The position numbers and the translations under genes are program-made. A stretch of DNA of 64,000 bases, taken from Inonotus obliquus. Its lineage: Eukaryota > Basidiomycota > Agaricomycetes > Hymenochaetales > Hymenochaetaceae. The stretch is taken from NCBI GenBank assembly GCA_032164295.1, contig JAJHTX010000009.1:372001-436000 (forward strand), written 5' to 3'. How positions within the stretch are numbered: the stretch's first letter is position 1; the number at the start of each line of letters is the position of its first letter. Below, in pieces: positions 10,310 to 22,410 of this stretch. The notes below the pieces were generated by a model that saw only the letters and a program-made list of their open reading frames with translations, had not been told where the DNA came from and did no database searches.

Positions 10310-10684
10310 TTGGTCTCACTTGGGTTGTTGGCTAACATGTCTTTGACTTTTCATACAGACTGATCTTTCTGATCTGAAACAGTAATTTCGGAGGCTGACG
10401 AGCTTTACTCCTCTTCTTTATCCTTTGGTCATCTCTCGCCTTTAGAAAGTCTTTTACAGTCATGAGTTCCGATTGTATAACGTGACAGAATAAACTCTAA
10501 CATTCTGATTGGTTACCATCGGTACATACTAAAATACAATCTCTTTCTTCGATCCGTAATAATGAAGGAAATTACAATACAATGGAAAGCAGAGAAAAGA
10601 AAAGAAAGTGGAATAATGCAGCGAGCACAGGTTCTTGTATCTACTGTACATGCTCCTCTCGACATTCACGCACGACGAGAGAGG
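10310..10684. other. Intergenic between hypothetical protein and GH30
   Basis: This holds the 5' flank of the 9435-10309 gene and the 3' flank of the GH30 gene, both on the minus strand. Nothing else is seen. Confidence 0.5.
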
Positions 10685-13160
10685 TTATTCATGATCCTTG
10701 ACAAACCTCACGTATTCTCCATCCTGGATCGGTCCGCCATTGGTCTGAGCGAATATTTTCGCAACGAACTGTTCGCCCTCGCCAGTTTCCTCGTAAGAAG
10801 CATCTGCCTCAAATTCGCCAGTAGAGTTGAAGGAGGAGGATGAAGCAAAAGACCCTGTGAACGACTTGGAGGGAGCGTACCACCACAACGTGGTCACTCC
10901 AACGGGGAACGTGTACGTCGCTTGCATACCACGGAACTCGATGGTTGCACGAATGTTTTGCGGATTCCATTGCCCGTTTGAGGTATCCGCCCTGAATCGC
11001 GTGGAAAGATAGTATGGTTTGATTAGTTCAGATTATACTTACTCTCGGGAAAGGACCTTAGTTCTACGCACCAGTTTAGGACGACAAGCGAGTAGCGATC
11101 CCAGTCGTTTGAATTAGTGCGCTCAGTTACGTATGCTCCAACGACAAGCGCCCAGCTCATCGAACCACCAACAGACACTCCAATACGCTTACCCCAGGGT
11201 CCTCCCACATCACGCGGTAGAACAGCCTTTGACAGCTGTGACATGGCATAGACTACAGTCGTATACGCGTAAATCAAAACGGATCGCGGTAAGCCTCAAG
11301 ACGGAAGGGACTGCAAAAGGCTACTCACACTCTTGATTCGGGCTCCACGAGCCGTCACTATTGATCTGCACGATACCCCTGCATCCCCCTCCGCAGCTGT
11401 TTGAAGAAGGAAGGATCGGCTGTCCCCTTCCATCAAGCGCGATATTCCACATTAGCCCCGCATGAGAGTTGTGCGTTATTGCTCCGATGAAGCTATAGTA
11501 ATAACAAACGCATCGATATCAGTATTTGTACGCCGAAAGCGCTTCATCACGTACATGTTTTCCATGTACCACTGTGAATTAGGTCACTGTTAGAATCCAC
11601 TTCAACAGGAGTACAGCACAAAGGATTTACCTTGATGTCACTCCACCAGTCAGATCCAATAGTCCCGGAGCATTCTGTGAAATATATCTCTTTCGTCGGG
11701 AACTGCTGATGGAATTGATCCATCTGTCCCACATTGCCAGCATAGCAGTGGAACGCAACTCCCGCGAACGCATCCCCCGCTTGCTGCATCTGAGAGAAAG
11801 TCAAGATGAATGTTAAAGACCACTATCATCGGGGCGCTTACTAGTTGTACGGGATATGCGGACGAGTCATCCCAGTTGTGCTCGTATCCAATGATCTTGA
11901 CATTCGAGAAACCATTGTTGTTCAAGAGTGAGCGTAGCGCCGTGCCGATTTGCGCTTCCTGGGAGACGGAGATCAATGCGGTAGGGTATGTCGGGTTGCT
12001 GTTCTGTGGCTCGTTCTACAAGGAAGAAGTAAGTGATGGTTTGGTAGTGATTAATACCACTATGAGATAGCATGAAATACGCACTTGGATTGAGATCGCG
12101 TACGGAGTGATACCTTTGCTAGCAAAGCCTTGCACGCTCTTGAATAGGTAGTTCGCGTCTGATAGTGTTTGTCAAGCCGTGTCTTCTCGATAGTTGGGAT
12201 GCCAACACGTACAGTTACCTATATATTGATCCAGCAATCGGCCGCCATTCATAGTCCCGGAGTCCTTCATCCATCCCGGCTATTACGTCACAGTCAGGAT
12301 GAATCACATCGATTTATATGTGAGCCGCTTACAGGTGACCAAGGGAGGATGTGAACTTTGACAAGATTGTTAATAGATATAATATCCTGAAGGGTAGAGA
12401 AAAGATATGAAGGTGCGTTGTTAATGTTGAAATTGTTGAAGGACGTGTCTCCGGGGGTATCATCAAAACTATAAACTTTAGGGCCTGTCAGCCTACCCAG
12501 ACTTACTGAAGAATAGAATAACATACCGCGAGGCGAGAAATCACTGGCTCCGAGAGAAACGCGGAGATAATTCAACCCGCCGGCATTAGCTCCATCGGTC
12601 GCTGTATATTATATTAGATTACAGCGTCACCACACACACAGCTTTAATAGGACTTGCGTGTGAAAACATAACCCAGAAGATTCCAGTAGTTTCCCGAATT
12701 CTGAGACTGTATCCAAACCAGCTTCAGAAGTGCTGCGATCAAACGTTTGGAGTGTTATCACCTTTAAGTTACTGAGCAACTGAGCCGATGAATCCGCTAT
12801 TTATAGAAAGAGACGTCATCATCCAAAGATCGCCGGTTTGGACTGGAGACGCACTTAAGGATCCGCCAACGCCCCAAATAGACTGGAAGGTGGAACTATC
12901 GTCGACAACAATGTCGGCACTAGCAGTGGCACCGGGAGAGCTAAAGTTGATGGGGTTTGGCCCCAGATTCTTGTATGTCAGCAAACTAGAGCGGTCCCAT
13001 GTCGTAGTCCACTATGAAGGAGTGGTCAGCCGTGAACAGACCCGGATTCCAAGTGGCACACGACACACTGAAAAGAGGAACTCACCACATCCCATATCTG
13101 CTGAGAAGCGACAGTCCGCAGAGCTGAAACTGCAAGGAGAAGACGAAGGCGGATACGCAT
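10685..13160 (-). CDS. Secreted GH30 glycoside hydrolase, endo-beta-1,6-glucanase type
   Basis: GH30 enzymes of this fungal type cleave beta-1,6-glucan, a fungal wall polymer; other GH30 members act on glucosylceramide. Fourteen exons can be traced. The start at 13160 gives a signal peptide (MRIRLRLLLAVSALRTVAS). Then come the N-terminal WTTTWDRSS block and ADIVVDDSSTFQSIWGVGGS continuing into TDSSAQLLSNLK. The acid/base Glu lies in ISIQ-NEPQNSNPTYPT, split by an intron. After HNWDD and FHCYAG, the nucleophile Glu is in IYFTECSGTIGSDWW. The C-terminal beta-domain ends with YTFPVGVTTLWWYAPS, followed by a tail of about 60 residues that is Ser/Glu-rich and then charged. The intron after YVFT uses a GC donor (gcaagt). 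It is likely involved in wall remodelling or mycoparasitic or saprotrophic glucan digestion. Confidence 0.9.
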
Positions 13161-14615
13161 CGTTGAAGTACAGGACAGGGGAAAGAAGGGCTTCGTTTTC
13201 AGATGGTCACCTACAGGTAGCCATTTTATGTTAGTTCAGTTTTCCGAGAATGAAGTCGCCATCGGGAACATAGTCAAAGGAGACCTTAAGCGAGCACCAA
13301 CTCCTGAGAGCGATGGAAGGAGCAGGGCATCGAGTCTACAGACAGGGGCAGATTGTGCCACGCGGGATAGGAAGGGCGTGTAGTAGAAATGGAAACCGGG
13401 GTGAGAATGGACTACTACCACGTACGTATCGTCTAATCCTGTCCAGCTGGCTGCACAGAGCGGGGGCAAAGTAACCAGATAGCAACGGGGAAGAGTATGA
13501 ATGAGAGTTGCTGTCAGACTTGTCCAGCCCTCTCCACATATTTATACTATTGCTGAAGTAGCTCAGCCATAAAAGGAAGCATATTCCACTCTCGGTCGGT
13601 TGCTATGACATAAGCGAGAGTACTAAGTCCAAATATAGAGGATCGGCACTGCACGTGAATGTATCAAAGTTTGCCAGCTAACCAGGGGCGACATATAATC
13701 AGGGCATCCATCAGTCAGAAAACATGAACGTCCCGGAGTTTCGGAAAGCAAGAGCGTTGTGAAATACGGAAGAAACGCATGACCTGAGTTTGGCACCCGT
13801 CCCGGCAGAATCATTCTTTCTTCCTCATTGCTTGCAATCAATAGGAACAGGATTGGAAGGAAGCAGGAAGACAGAGTTAGAATTTAGAAAATTAGGAGCC
13901 GAAACCTGAGAAAGGAGGAATAGCACGTGCACGAGCCAGACTGCGTGTCACCCAGTTCTGAGTTCAGACTACATAGCATCTCCAGAGATAAATACCGTGC
14001 GAGAGTAGACTGCAGCCCCGCAACTGTGTAATTGCTAACCAGAAACCAAGTATCTGTGCCGGACAGTTGTAGCAACTACAAATGAAATCAGTGGAGCATT
14101 CGCAGTGTGGATAGGGAGAATACGCACGGACCTCCAATTTCGATAGCGGAACCATTTGAAGCACTCAGGAGGCAGAGTACATGACCTCTCGGGGATCTAG
14201 AAACTTGCGAAATCTCCAAAGTCAGTTTCTTCCGGGTGGAATGAGCCAGTCAGCTTCTGCAATTCATTTCTCGCACCTCTCTATTTTGCTTTGGTCTAGA
14301 TCGATCGGACCTTACCCTTCTCAACCAGCTCTACTATCTAGCTTCTTCAGACGGAACCAACCAAAGTCGTATCTTTGTCAGAAATGAGGCCGTTTGCCAG
14401 CTACCTCCCCGAGCGGTTCCTGTCCCTGAAGCGGGGTGCGATACCCAGTACCAAATGCTCTCCGACGGTACACTGGCTGGTAGACAATAGGAGCAGGGAC
14501 AAACATGATGGCACAGAAAAATAGAAGGTCCTACCGCACCTCGACACGTAGAATAATGAATTACCATTGGCATTACTATCCAAATTTGCATCGGTCCAAG
14601 TTTACATGAATCAAG
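13161..14615. other. Gene-poor stretch between GH30 and the mpaB-like gene
   Basis: This is the upstream region of GH30 and the 3' flank of the oxygenase gene. Several frames of 60-85 codons exist on the minus strand, some cysteine-rich (13964-14164, 14334-14591). None shows a recognisable motif or a splice-consistent extension. I assign nothing. Confidence 0.45.
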
Positions 14616-16554
14616 CTACCGTGCCCAAATACCCGTAATCGGACACCCCTGTAGATCAGCTGCCATTTTCATCACTTCAGGGTGCCCCGCTATATCATTT
14701 GTCCCAGTTCAGAAACTATTCTCCACAACAGTTGGTCTCTTACCTTGCTCCAAAGCAATAGGGCCCTGAAGGGAATACGAAAGTATCGAAAGGTCAGCAA
14801 ATACGGAAAGAACCGAAATCGGATCTACTTACACATTCTTCCAACCGGTATCCCTCGCTCTTGTACTTCGGGCCAGGAATGTACTGTTCTTCGAGGACGC
14901 CGAGCTTTAGCATCATGCTCTGCCAGATGCGACCAATGCCCTTAGGCTCGGGCTTGTACCATGGTACCTTGTTGAAACTAGACGATCCCGGGTTAAAGAA
15001 AGGCCTGCAAGAGCCTCAAAATTCAAAGAAGTGATGAGTGACATACTTGACAGGATGAAACCGTGGTTGTTTCTCTTTGTATTTCTCAGCGGGTACTTTG
15101 CGTGTGACGATTTCAAAAGGCTTGAAACGTGGAAGGTCGAAATAACGATTCTTGATACGGAAATACGACACCAGTGCACGACTAATAGTTTGCATCCGCG
15201 GAGATGGCTCGGGAAGCCTGGCGATGCAGATAGAGGCATAATTAGATGGTGTAGAATGTTCTCAAAAGTATCGCAAAACAACTACGCACATGAACGCCAC
15301 CCGAACGCGTGGTTCCATCAGAGAAATGATGATCTCCCGTGAGAGCTTGCGCAGGCCGAACAGATCCCGAACGTTATCGACCATGTAATCCAGGGTATAC
15401 TGACCAACTTTGTAGTTAGCCTCTGCGGGAACCATTGCCGTTTCTTCGTATATCTGCAGAACAATGACAAGGGAGAGCGATTGTCAACTTGAGGGATGAA
15501 TGCACATAGACTCCCATGGTACGGACCTCAGTCCATTCAATTAGGTCTTGCAGCGTCTCTGGGATGTCTTGGATGTTCATGCGTCGTCCGACTTCTTTCC
15601 ACACGACGAAAAATGCCTGTGATATCACATAATGACGGGATTTCTATAATTGCAACTATGTTCTCGCACCTCTTCTTCAATGGGGAGAAGCTCCCTCCAA
15701 CCATATAGCTTTGCCCAACGCTACATGATATCAGCTCCGTACTCGTACCGAGCAACCGAAAATCCCTACAATAGGTTCCAATACGAATAGCGATAGAGTG
15801 TAGATATAATCCTCATTTTTCTACGAGAAATTACTTGAGGGGTTACAGTAAAAATTGGCAAAGGAGTGAACTTACTATGTTGGGCCATCGAGCATGTAGC
15901 CAGTTTACGCGGGCAATGGCAATAGCATTCCGCGCATCTACGTCGTCTATCTTCAAATCCATTCTCGTCAGGTCAACGAATGGGCAGCTGACCCAGGTCG
16001 CGATGAGGATGCCCGTCTACATTCAAATATGATAAGCGTGACAGACTTCAAGAGCTTACAGACAAGCGTACATCTGTGAACCGTTTCGCTACATTCTCAA
16101 CCGTCGACAACTGTTTTGACTGCAACAGAATCTCTGCAATAGTCGGCTTTGAAACACATCAGATATGCTATGCAAATATAACAGCTCTTTGCAAGGCACT
16201 CACGATTGCATACGTTTTGAAGAGGGCGAAAATCAGGGAGAAGCGCATTAGACCCGGCAGTTCCAGCTGAATGGCACGGAGCATGATCTCTTGAGCCTCT
16301 TCCGGTTTCAGCTTCACATCCGGTCGCCCGGCCACGGACCGCGTCGTCTCCCCATCTTTGCGTCCGTTCACGCTTGCAACGGGGCCATCTCCGTACTTCT
16401 TTCTAAGAGCGCGGACACGTTGAAAGCGCAAGAGCCTAACCAGAGACAAGTAGACCGCGGCGCCAAGAGAAACGGCGACGACAGGGCGTCCCAATCCAAA
16501 GTCCCGACCAAGCTGGATCAGTGATAGAAATCTGGTGCCAAGGTTCAACGGCAT
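14616..16554 (-). CDS. mpaB/rubber-oxygenase-family (DUF2236) membrane oxygenase
   Basis: This resembles fungal ER-bound oxygenases of the mpaB/mpaB' family (mycophenolic acid pathway) and bacterial latex-clearing proteins; these are haem-type oxygenases, substrate here unknown. The start is the ATG at 16554 (an upstream extension begins with TTG). An N-terminal membrane helix covers about residues 20-40 (PVVAVSLGAAVYLSLVRLL). Family blocks follow in order: MRFSLIFALFKTYAI, PTIAEILLQSKQL, and IAIARVNWLHARWP, which matches the conserved IARxNxLHxRY signature. Then come DYIYTLSLFVLEPI, WAKLYGWRELLPIEEE and YEETAMVPAEANYKVG. The last exon ends with GHPEVMKMAADLQGCPITG and a TAG at 14616. About ten short introns fit. 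It is divergent from the ABM-like gene, 185 bp apart. Confidence 0.85.
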
Positions 16555-16739
16555 GATGGGCAGAGAGTGAAAGAAAGAGGTCAAAATGCGACATCATCTC
16601 ACAATGCAAGCTAGTTATCTCGTGAATTTACCTCCATAGATCCCCGGGTAGTGATCGCGTGAATGTCAGCTTTCCTCACTCGGATTTCTTGTCCCACGTT
16701 ACGACGAATGTGATTTCACATTTTACCCATCCATCCACC

Positions 16740-17516
16740 ATGGCACAGGATACCAGTGGTCCGAAGAATGTGACCGAAGTCGTGCACTTCTCTCAATTTC
16801 AACAGAACAACGAAGAGGCAGACATGTTCGGAGTTACCAAGCAACTGAATGGCTGCTTGAGGTGCATCAACACGCCTGCCTGAACCTATGATTGTTTCCG
16901 AGAGCCTGACCGATTTCAAAGATCGTATCATGGATTGAAGATGAACAGTGATGGAAGTCCTGGCACTGATGGCGTCTGGCTTCAAGGTGAGTCTTTGCAA
17001 ACGTTTTTGGAGTATGTAATCCATGATAAACTTTTCAACAGAGTGGGTTTCTCTTGACCATCATACGGCTTTTCAGAACAGTCCTGAATATCCTGCTTTC
17101 GTCGCTCGAGCCATCTCGTTCACCAATCCCGAGCGCTTCGAAATTCGCCATGTTCGATTTCAGCCTTATCCCGCGTCGAGTGCCTTTTCTGCCCCGCTAA
17201 CTGAAATTTCTATCGTATCGCTTAAACCGACAACCACGAGTGAAGCTTTTGAGGCCCAGGTAAAGGAAACACAAGCAGCCTTTGACACTTTGTCGTACGG
17301 TGCCATATTGGAAGACACAACTCGCAAGACATATCAGATCGTCAATGGATGGGAATCTATCGAGGTATCTAACAATTCAAAATTTCTGTCTGAAAAAGCT
17401 TTTTCTTGACGGTTGCAATGAAGGAATTTCAGCGCGCACTGGCCAATTGTCCGCTTAGCAAGAAACTTCGCGAGATCGCCGAATTCGACACTGGTCTATA
17501 CAAGCTGGCAGAATAG
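16740..17516 (+). CDS. ABM-like (dimeric alpha/beta barrel) protein
   Basis: Four exons, 16740-16861, 16922-16986, 17042-17364 and 17433-17516, total 594 nt giving 197 residues. The layout resembles fungal proteins of the antibiotic-biosynthesis-monooxygenase/EthD-like ferredoxin fold. There is an N-terminal half with GCLRSYHGLK and a VWLQEWVSLDHHTAF pattern, and a second half with LTEISIVSLKPTTTSEAF, then YGAILEDTTRKTYQIVNGWE, ending TGLYKLAE. No signal peptide is present. Such proteins often act on small hydrophobic substrates or stabilise pathway intermediates, but no specific reaction can be named. The shared promoter with the mpaB-like oxygenase makes co-expression plausible. Confidence 0.7.
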
Positions 17517-18513
17517 AAATTGCTCGTTAGACGGCGATTCGTCATTATGCAAACCAAACAAACCTATTGCTTTTGGCACCGGTATATATCGAATATAATT
17601 GTGTGTATTTCGCTCAGTGTGACGAGTGCCTCATACAAACATGCAATCTCCCTTTCATTCTCGTTGCGTTTCTAGTCTGGTTGGAAAGGGCGTCATCCCA
17701 TCTGACCTGTTACATCTTTTTCTTCAGCGTTAGTCCGTAGACGTCCCGCAGTGCGGGCATTCCATGGGTGAGTGCCAACTCATGTGCATGCACCACAAGG
17801 ACGACCTCGCGTTCAAAAGCTTCGGTCGATAATGGTCCATGAACGGCATCTTTCCGGGAGCCTTTGCACCACAAGTCTTGCGGTCGCAACGACCCATGCT
17901 AGTGTATCAGATATCCCAAGGTAGAGGGCGTTTCGAGAGGTAACAAGCAGGTGCGGGTTATCCGTGACTTTGTTCGATAGACGGATGTTCCAAAAGTACA
18001 CATAAAAGATGTCGATATCGCTTTAGACTCTCCTCTATGTTGAGGAGCATTGTCTTGGCGTGGCTCTTACCTTAGAGGATGATGTTGATATTATTGTCGC
18101 GACTGTCCGAAAAGCTGCTGTGGCTGCAAGTACACCGATAAAACAACGGGTAGTATCACTCTCGAAGGACCAGGCACTTACGAGAGTCAATCTTCGTCGA
18201 AATCACATGTTTCGGCCGTAGTTGGATGTCAAATCGTAAAGCCAAGATGGACATGTTGTGTACTATGTCTGAGAGACAAAGCGCCACTAGTCATGTCTTC
18301 AGAGACAGCAGACCAGTCAAACGAGTTTGTATTATAGTTGGTATCAAAGCCACATATATCAGCATTTTGCTATCCGGAAGCAGCTCCGATGCCTTGAAGA
18401 TGAGTGAGCAACGGTCAGCGAACGCTGAGAAAAAGTAGACAGTTCGACCATCTTCCTAACAGCTCACTCAGCTTCTACATTCACAAGAATTAGTAAGAAC
18501 GTCATGTCTGCTA
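17517..18513. other. Unresolved stretch with a weak minus-strand coding signal
   Basis: Short minus-strand pieces look coding but do not join convincingly. They include VALIPTIIQTRLTGLL, then DIVHNMSILALRFDIQLR, and near 17710-17800 either a hydrophobic frame ending LRDVYGLTLKKKM or a cysteine-rich frame containing MECPHCG. It could be a decayed or intron-rich membrane protein gene. I make no gene call. Confidence 0.25.
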
Positions 18514-19571
18514 TCAAAGTTGTTCAGAAACCACACCTTTATTAACTATACGTTCGATTGATGCCCACAGCTCAGAGCGTAAAGTCAGAAAGCGTCTTGA
18601 AGCACTTTCACGACACCTCCCGCAAATGGTAGTTGGAATCTTATCCTTCCCGTACTTTTGGAGTACGCGCAAGATGTCACGACTCGACAGTGCCTCGAGC
18701 TTAATGCGTTCCAGTGTGCGTTCAAGCTGTTCGCGGCAAGCATTGCACATGAAGCTTTTGATACTCGGTGCGTCTGGAAGCCGTTCCAATATTTCCTTCA
18801 GTTGCCCGAGCGTGAGCAGATCATGGGCGCTAAGTAGACCCCAGCGAGCGCACCTCCTCTCCGGATTGCATCCGTGCTGAGATCCGGAAGGTGGGCATGA
18901 TTCAGTGTAATGACACCTTGACAACTCGTAGAAGGCTGCCGCGAGCACGTTATTCAAATCGAAATTTCGCGCAAACTTGATCATCGCTGCTGGTTCCAGC
19001 ACATTCTTGTGGGCGTATGTCTTCGATAAAGAGTTTGTGGGAGTGTTTTGCTCGACATTGTCCCATTCTTCCAAGTTGGCAGGCCAAACAGTTTCGAATT
19101 GCTTCGTAATATACGTGCCAACGGTATCGACTTCATACTTTTTAACAACTGTCATCAACGGCGCGAGTTTCAGAGGAAGATCTGGATCACGGGCATCCAC
19201 TTTCAGATACCTGCAAACGTGGTCAAAGATTGAAAGAAATACACATACTGGTGGACTCACAGTGGGTCATAGAAAACGTAAAGTAATGCTTCGATCTGTT
19301 CAGACGTATCCGGCATCCTTACGAGGGGTACGTCCTCGTACATTTCATTCACATCAACTTTCTTATTCTCCTTCTGATTTTTCGCACCCGGCAGCGCGAA
19401 CATGCCAGCAAATACCGAAGAGTGTTTTGAGAGAATGCCTTTGTGGACGCGAAACAGGATATCACGAGTCGGATCCGCTTTGTCTTCTGCTTGCAGTACT
19501 ATGCTTCCGTCTTCAAACCAAAGGTAATCATGGCGAACACGTTCGACAGGCATCCTGAAGCTGAAGTCCAT
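18514..19571 (-). CDS. BTB/POZ-domain protein
   Basis: Two exons, 19261-19571 and 18514-19210, give 1008 nt and 335 residues. The first exon carries a BTB fold of the common basidiomycete type: WFEDGSIVLQAEDKADPTRD, then LFRVHKGILSKHSSVFAGMF, then PLVRMPDTSEQIEALLYVFY. The second exon continues the helical part (LMTVVKKYEVDTVGTYITKQ). It has several paired cysteines (CPPSGSQHGCNPERRC, FMCNACREQLER and TTICGRCRE) that might bind a metal. BTB domains mediate dimerisation or Cul3 adaptor functions, but the specific partner is unknown. Its start codon lies 97 bp from that of the MET22-like gene on the other strand. Confidence 0.85.
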
Positions 19572-19668
19572 GGATGGTGTTCAACTGAGGACGCTATTTC
19601 TTGCAGGTGTGACGTATCGCGTGCCTCGTTCTTCGTCACACTGTACTCATAGGTCTGTCACAACCATC

Positions 19669-20956
19669 ATGTCACTGCCATTCGCACTGGAGAAAGAGGT
19701 CGCCGTAGCCGCTGTTCTACGTGCTTGCAAACTCACGTCTTCCGTCTTCAACAAACTCGTAAAGAACGAGCAGCTCACAAAGGAAGATAAGTCACCAGTG
19801 ACAGGTCTGTTGATTTCATTGCGTGATGTTATTGTAGCATATGCTCACCATCATGGACCTGGTCCAATGCTTGTCAGTCGGAGACTATGCTGCGCAAGCT
19901 GTTGTGAACACAATTTTGGCAAATGCTTTCCCGGAGGACAAAATTGTCGGCGAAGAAGACTCCTCGGATCTACGTCTGGATGCAAACGCGCAGCTCCGTG
20001 ACCGAGTCGTCGAGCTTGCTAACCAGGCTCTCGCTGCCGAACTCTCGCTTGGTGATAATGTACAATGGGGTATCGGCCCGGGAAGTGAGCAAACCTCGGA
20101 GCAACTGCTGGCTGCCATTGATCGAGGAAATCACGAAGGAGGTCGGACGGGTCGTGAGTCTTATATTCTTTCTTCGTGTGATGATCAGGCTATAGATTGT
20201 TCAGGTCTCTGGACCCTGGACCCCATTGATGGTACAAAGGGGTTTCTTCGTGGTGATCAGTATGCCGTCTGTCTCGCATTCTTAGTCGATGCGAGCGTTC
20301 AAGTGGGCGTCATTGGGTGCCCTAATTTACCGGCCGAAGCTAAAAAGCCGGATGAAAGCAGAGGTTGTCTTTTTATCGCAGTCAGAGGGCAAGGCGTGGA
20401 GCAGGTGGGCAAATACGCTATTTCGCCGCAAACTCTACCCCCTGATTGTTCGAAAGCGCTCCCTGAGTAACTCGAACCCCCAACGACTCACAATTCCCGG
20501 CTTCAAGGACTCAGACATCAATCTATTCGAGTCTGTGGATCCTTCGCATTCCTCACACCGATTTAACAAGCGTGTCGCTGATATAATGAACATCACCCGA
20601 GAGCCGACGCGGATGGATAGTCAAGCGAAGTATTGTGCACTTGCCCGTGGTGATTGTGCGATTTATCTTCGGATGCCTGTTAATCCAGGTTACAAAGAGA
20701 AGATCTGGGTCAGTTATTCATCATTCTCATCTGATGTGGTAACTCATTTCAATCTATTCAGGATCATGCCGCTGGGTCTCTTATTGTGGAGGAAGCCGGC
20801 GGACTTGTAACCGACTCGCGGGGCGAGCGCCTGGACTTCGGACTTGGACGTACCCTCGGAGATAACTTCGGCATCGTTGGCTCTGGTAAGGAGTTGCATA
20901 GCAAAGTAATTGAAGCGATCAAGAAAGCAAAAGAAGACGAATCCGAAAACAGCTAG
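19669..20956 (+). CDS. MET22: 3'(2'),5'-bisphosphate nucleotidase
   Basis: This enzyme hydrolyses 3'-phosphoadenosine 5'-phosphate (PAP) to AMP, removing the toxic by-product of sulfate assimilation; in yeast (MET22/HAL2) it is the target of Na+ and Li+. Exon phases join across four introns. The motifs of the lithium-sensitive Mg2+-dependent phosphatase family are all present: KSPVTVGDYAAQA, then IVGEEDSSDLR with the metal-binding Glu pair, then LWTLDPIDGTKGFLRGDQYA. Near the C-terminus is WDHAAGSLIVEEAGGLVTD. The intron after GVEQ is 52 nt with a CGAAAG acceptor and restores the frame into LTIPGFKDSD. Length is about 355 residues, normal for the family. No targeting signal is seen, so it is likely cytosolic. 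Confidence 0.95.
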
Positions 20957-22410
20957 TTTCTAAAGTACAATCAACTGCCTGTACATTTACCACAACGCCG
21001 CTGCTTATCTCTTGCATCAATAGATGCATGAGTGCGGGACTTTTGACAACTTTTCCGGTTGCTTCCTCTCCGCAAAGGGGCCGACGGTTGAATTCAGCCG
21101 AAATTCTGTGTCACAGGACTGGCCTCTGGTTTCCTTCACCATCCGCGTCATTGGGTGATTGTCGAGGTGTCTACCCGACCAGGAGCTAGATCCTCAACGA
21201 AAAGAATGACACGAGCATGTTCACCGCACTGTACTGAATCTGCTGTGATCGCTATGCACCTATGCACCTACTGCAACCAACTTGCATGTTGCTCTTCCGA
21301 TACAGTACTTGTGTGCCCGAAGGTCGAAAGCTCATCCTAAGCAAGACATCTCTTTCTTGATTATCACAAGAGATGGAATTTCTCCGCTTGGGTTTCCAGA
21401 GGGTAAGTTTTCATTGCAATATCAGATAAATAGCACATTGCAAAGGATACGTACTATATACGGGGCCTTTCCCAACCAAAAATATCGAATAGCACGAGCA
21501 TGCAACTCTGCATCTGCCTGATGGGAACTAATTGTTTACTCACAGCGCCGACCATGAGTATTTAGACGCTCGTTCCTCTTTATGACTAGGCAAATGAATT
21601 AGGAACTGAAGCGTGTGAGTACTTGATGTAAGTGAGTCAGAGAGCTTCATCAAATTCCGATGTTCTCTCCCTCACTCCCGCACTCTCACTCACTGAATCA
21701 TGACCTCCTGACTTGAAAATCTTTCGGCATGCCTATGAGCGCTCTATTAATACCGGAGATCTCTCCCCGCGAGACGATCCTTCGACTGCGGGACTTGGAT
21801 CAGCTTATGGTCTCCCGTCTATCTATGCTCAGAGACTTTGTATGCCCGGGGGGACTATACCAACTCCATTGGCGTCAGCATTCTATTCCAATTCCACGCT
21901 CTTTCTCTTTCTCCACCGGGATTCAAAACGCGGCTTTACTGAGGGATCTGGGTATAAATTTAACGTTCATCCACCTCATGAATCAACGATCGTTCTTAAT
22001 CTTAAGAAGTCAGCGTCTAAAATAGCGCTGATACAGATTGAGCTTCGTGTTCCTGTGCCACTCCTTTAAAGGATACCTTTGTACATGAAACTTACTTGCA
22101 TGTCCCATATAGGAATAAATTAATTGTCGTGGTGACTGAATCATCGTTCGTCTCTTCTTCCAGAACTGATATGAGTAGGTACCTCAGGTGCTCGGGTGAT
22201 GAGAAATCTTTGCGCGCGGTGATGGAATCGCAGAATCGCCTCTTTCGAAAAGAAAGCATCCGTTGCCTACGCATTTGTGCTTTTCACAAATAAGATAAAT
22301 GAGAGGTTAGCAAACTGTATTCCCCCCTCCCCCACTCACCGTTCATTATCCTTTAGCCGGCCTCCTTCAAATTAGGACTACAGTGACATTTTGAACGACA
22401 AGTAATCAAA
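20957..22410. other. Intergenic stretch, no assigned gene
   Basis: A plus-strand frame at 21713-22069 (118 codons) and an overlapping one at 21729-22025 are open but show no known motif, and neither has a clear start context. A short stretch at 22096-22293 is open on both strands. The 3' part is the promoter of the RIM9-like gene, with a CCCCCCTCCCCC tract near 22323. Confidence 0.4.

Noticed and set aside
16555..16584. Upstream extension of the mpaB-like protein (MTSFFHSLPI)
   Set aside because: The codon at 16584 is TTG; the first ATG in frame is at 16554.
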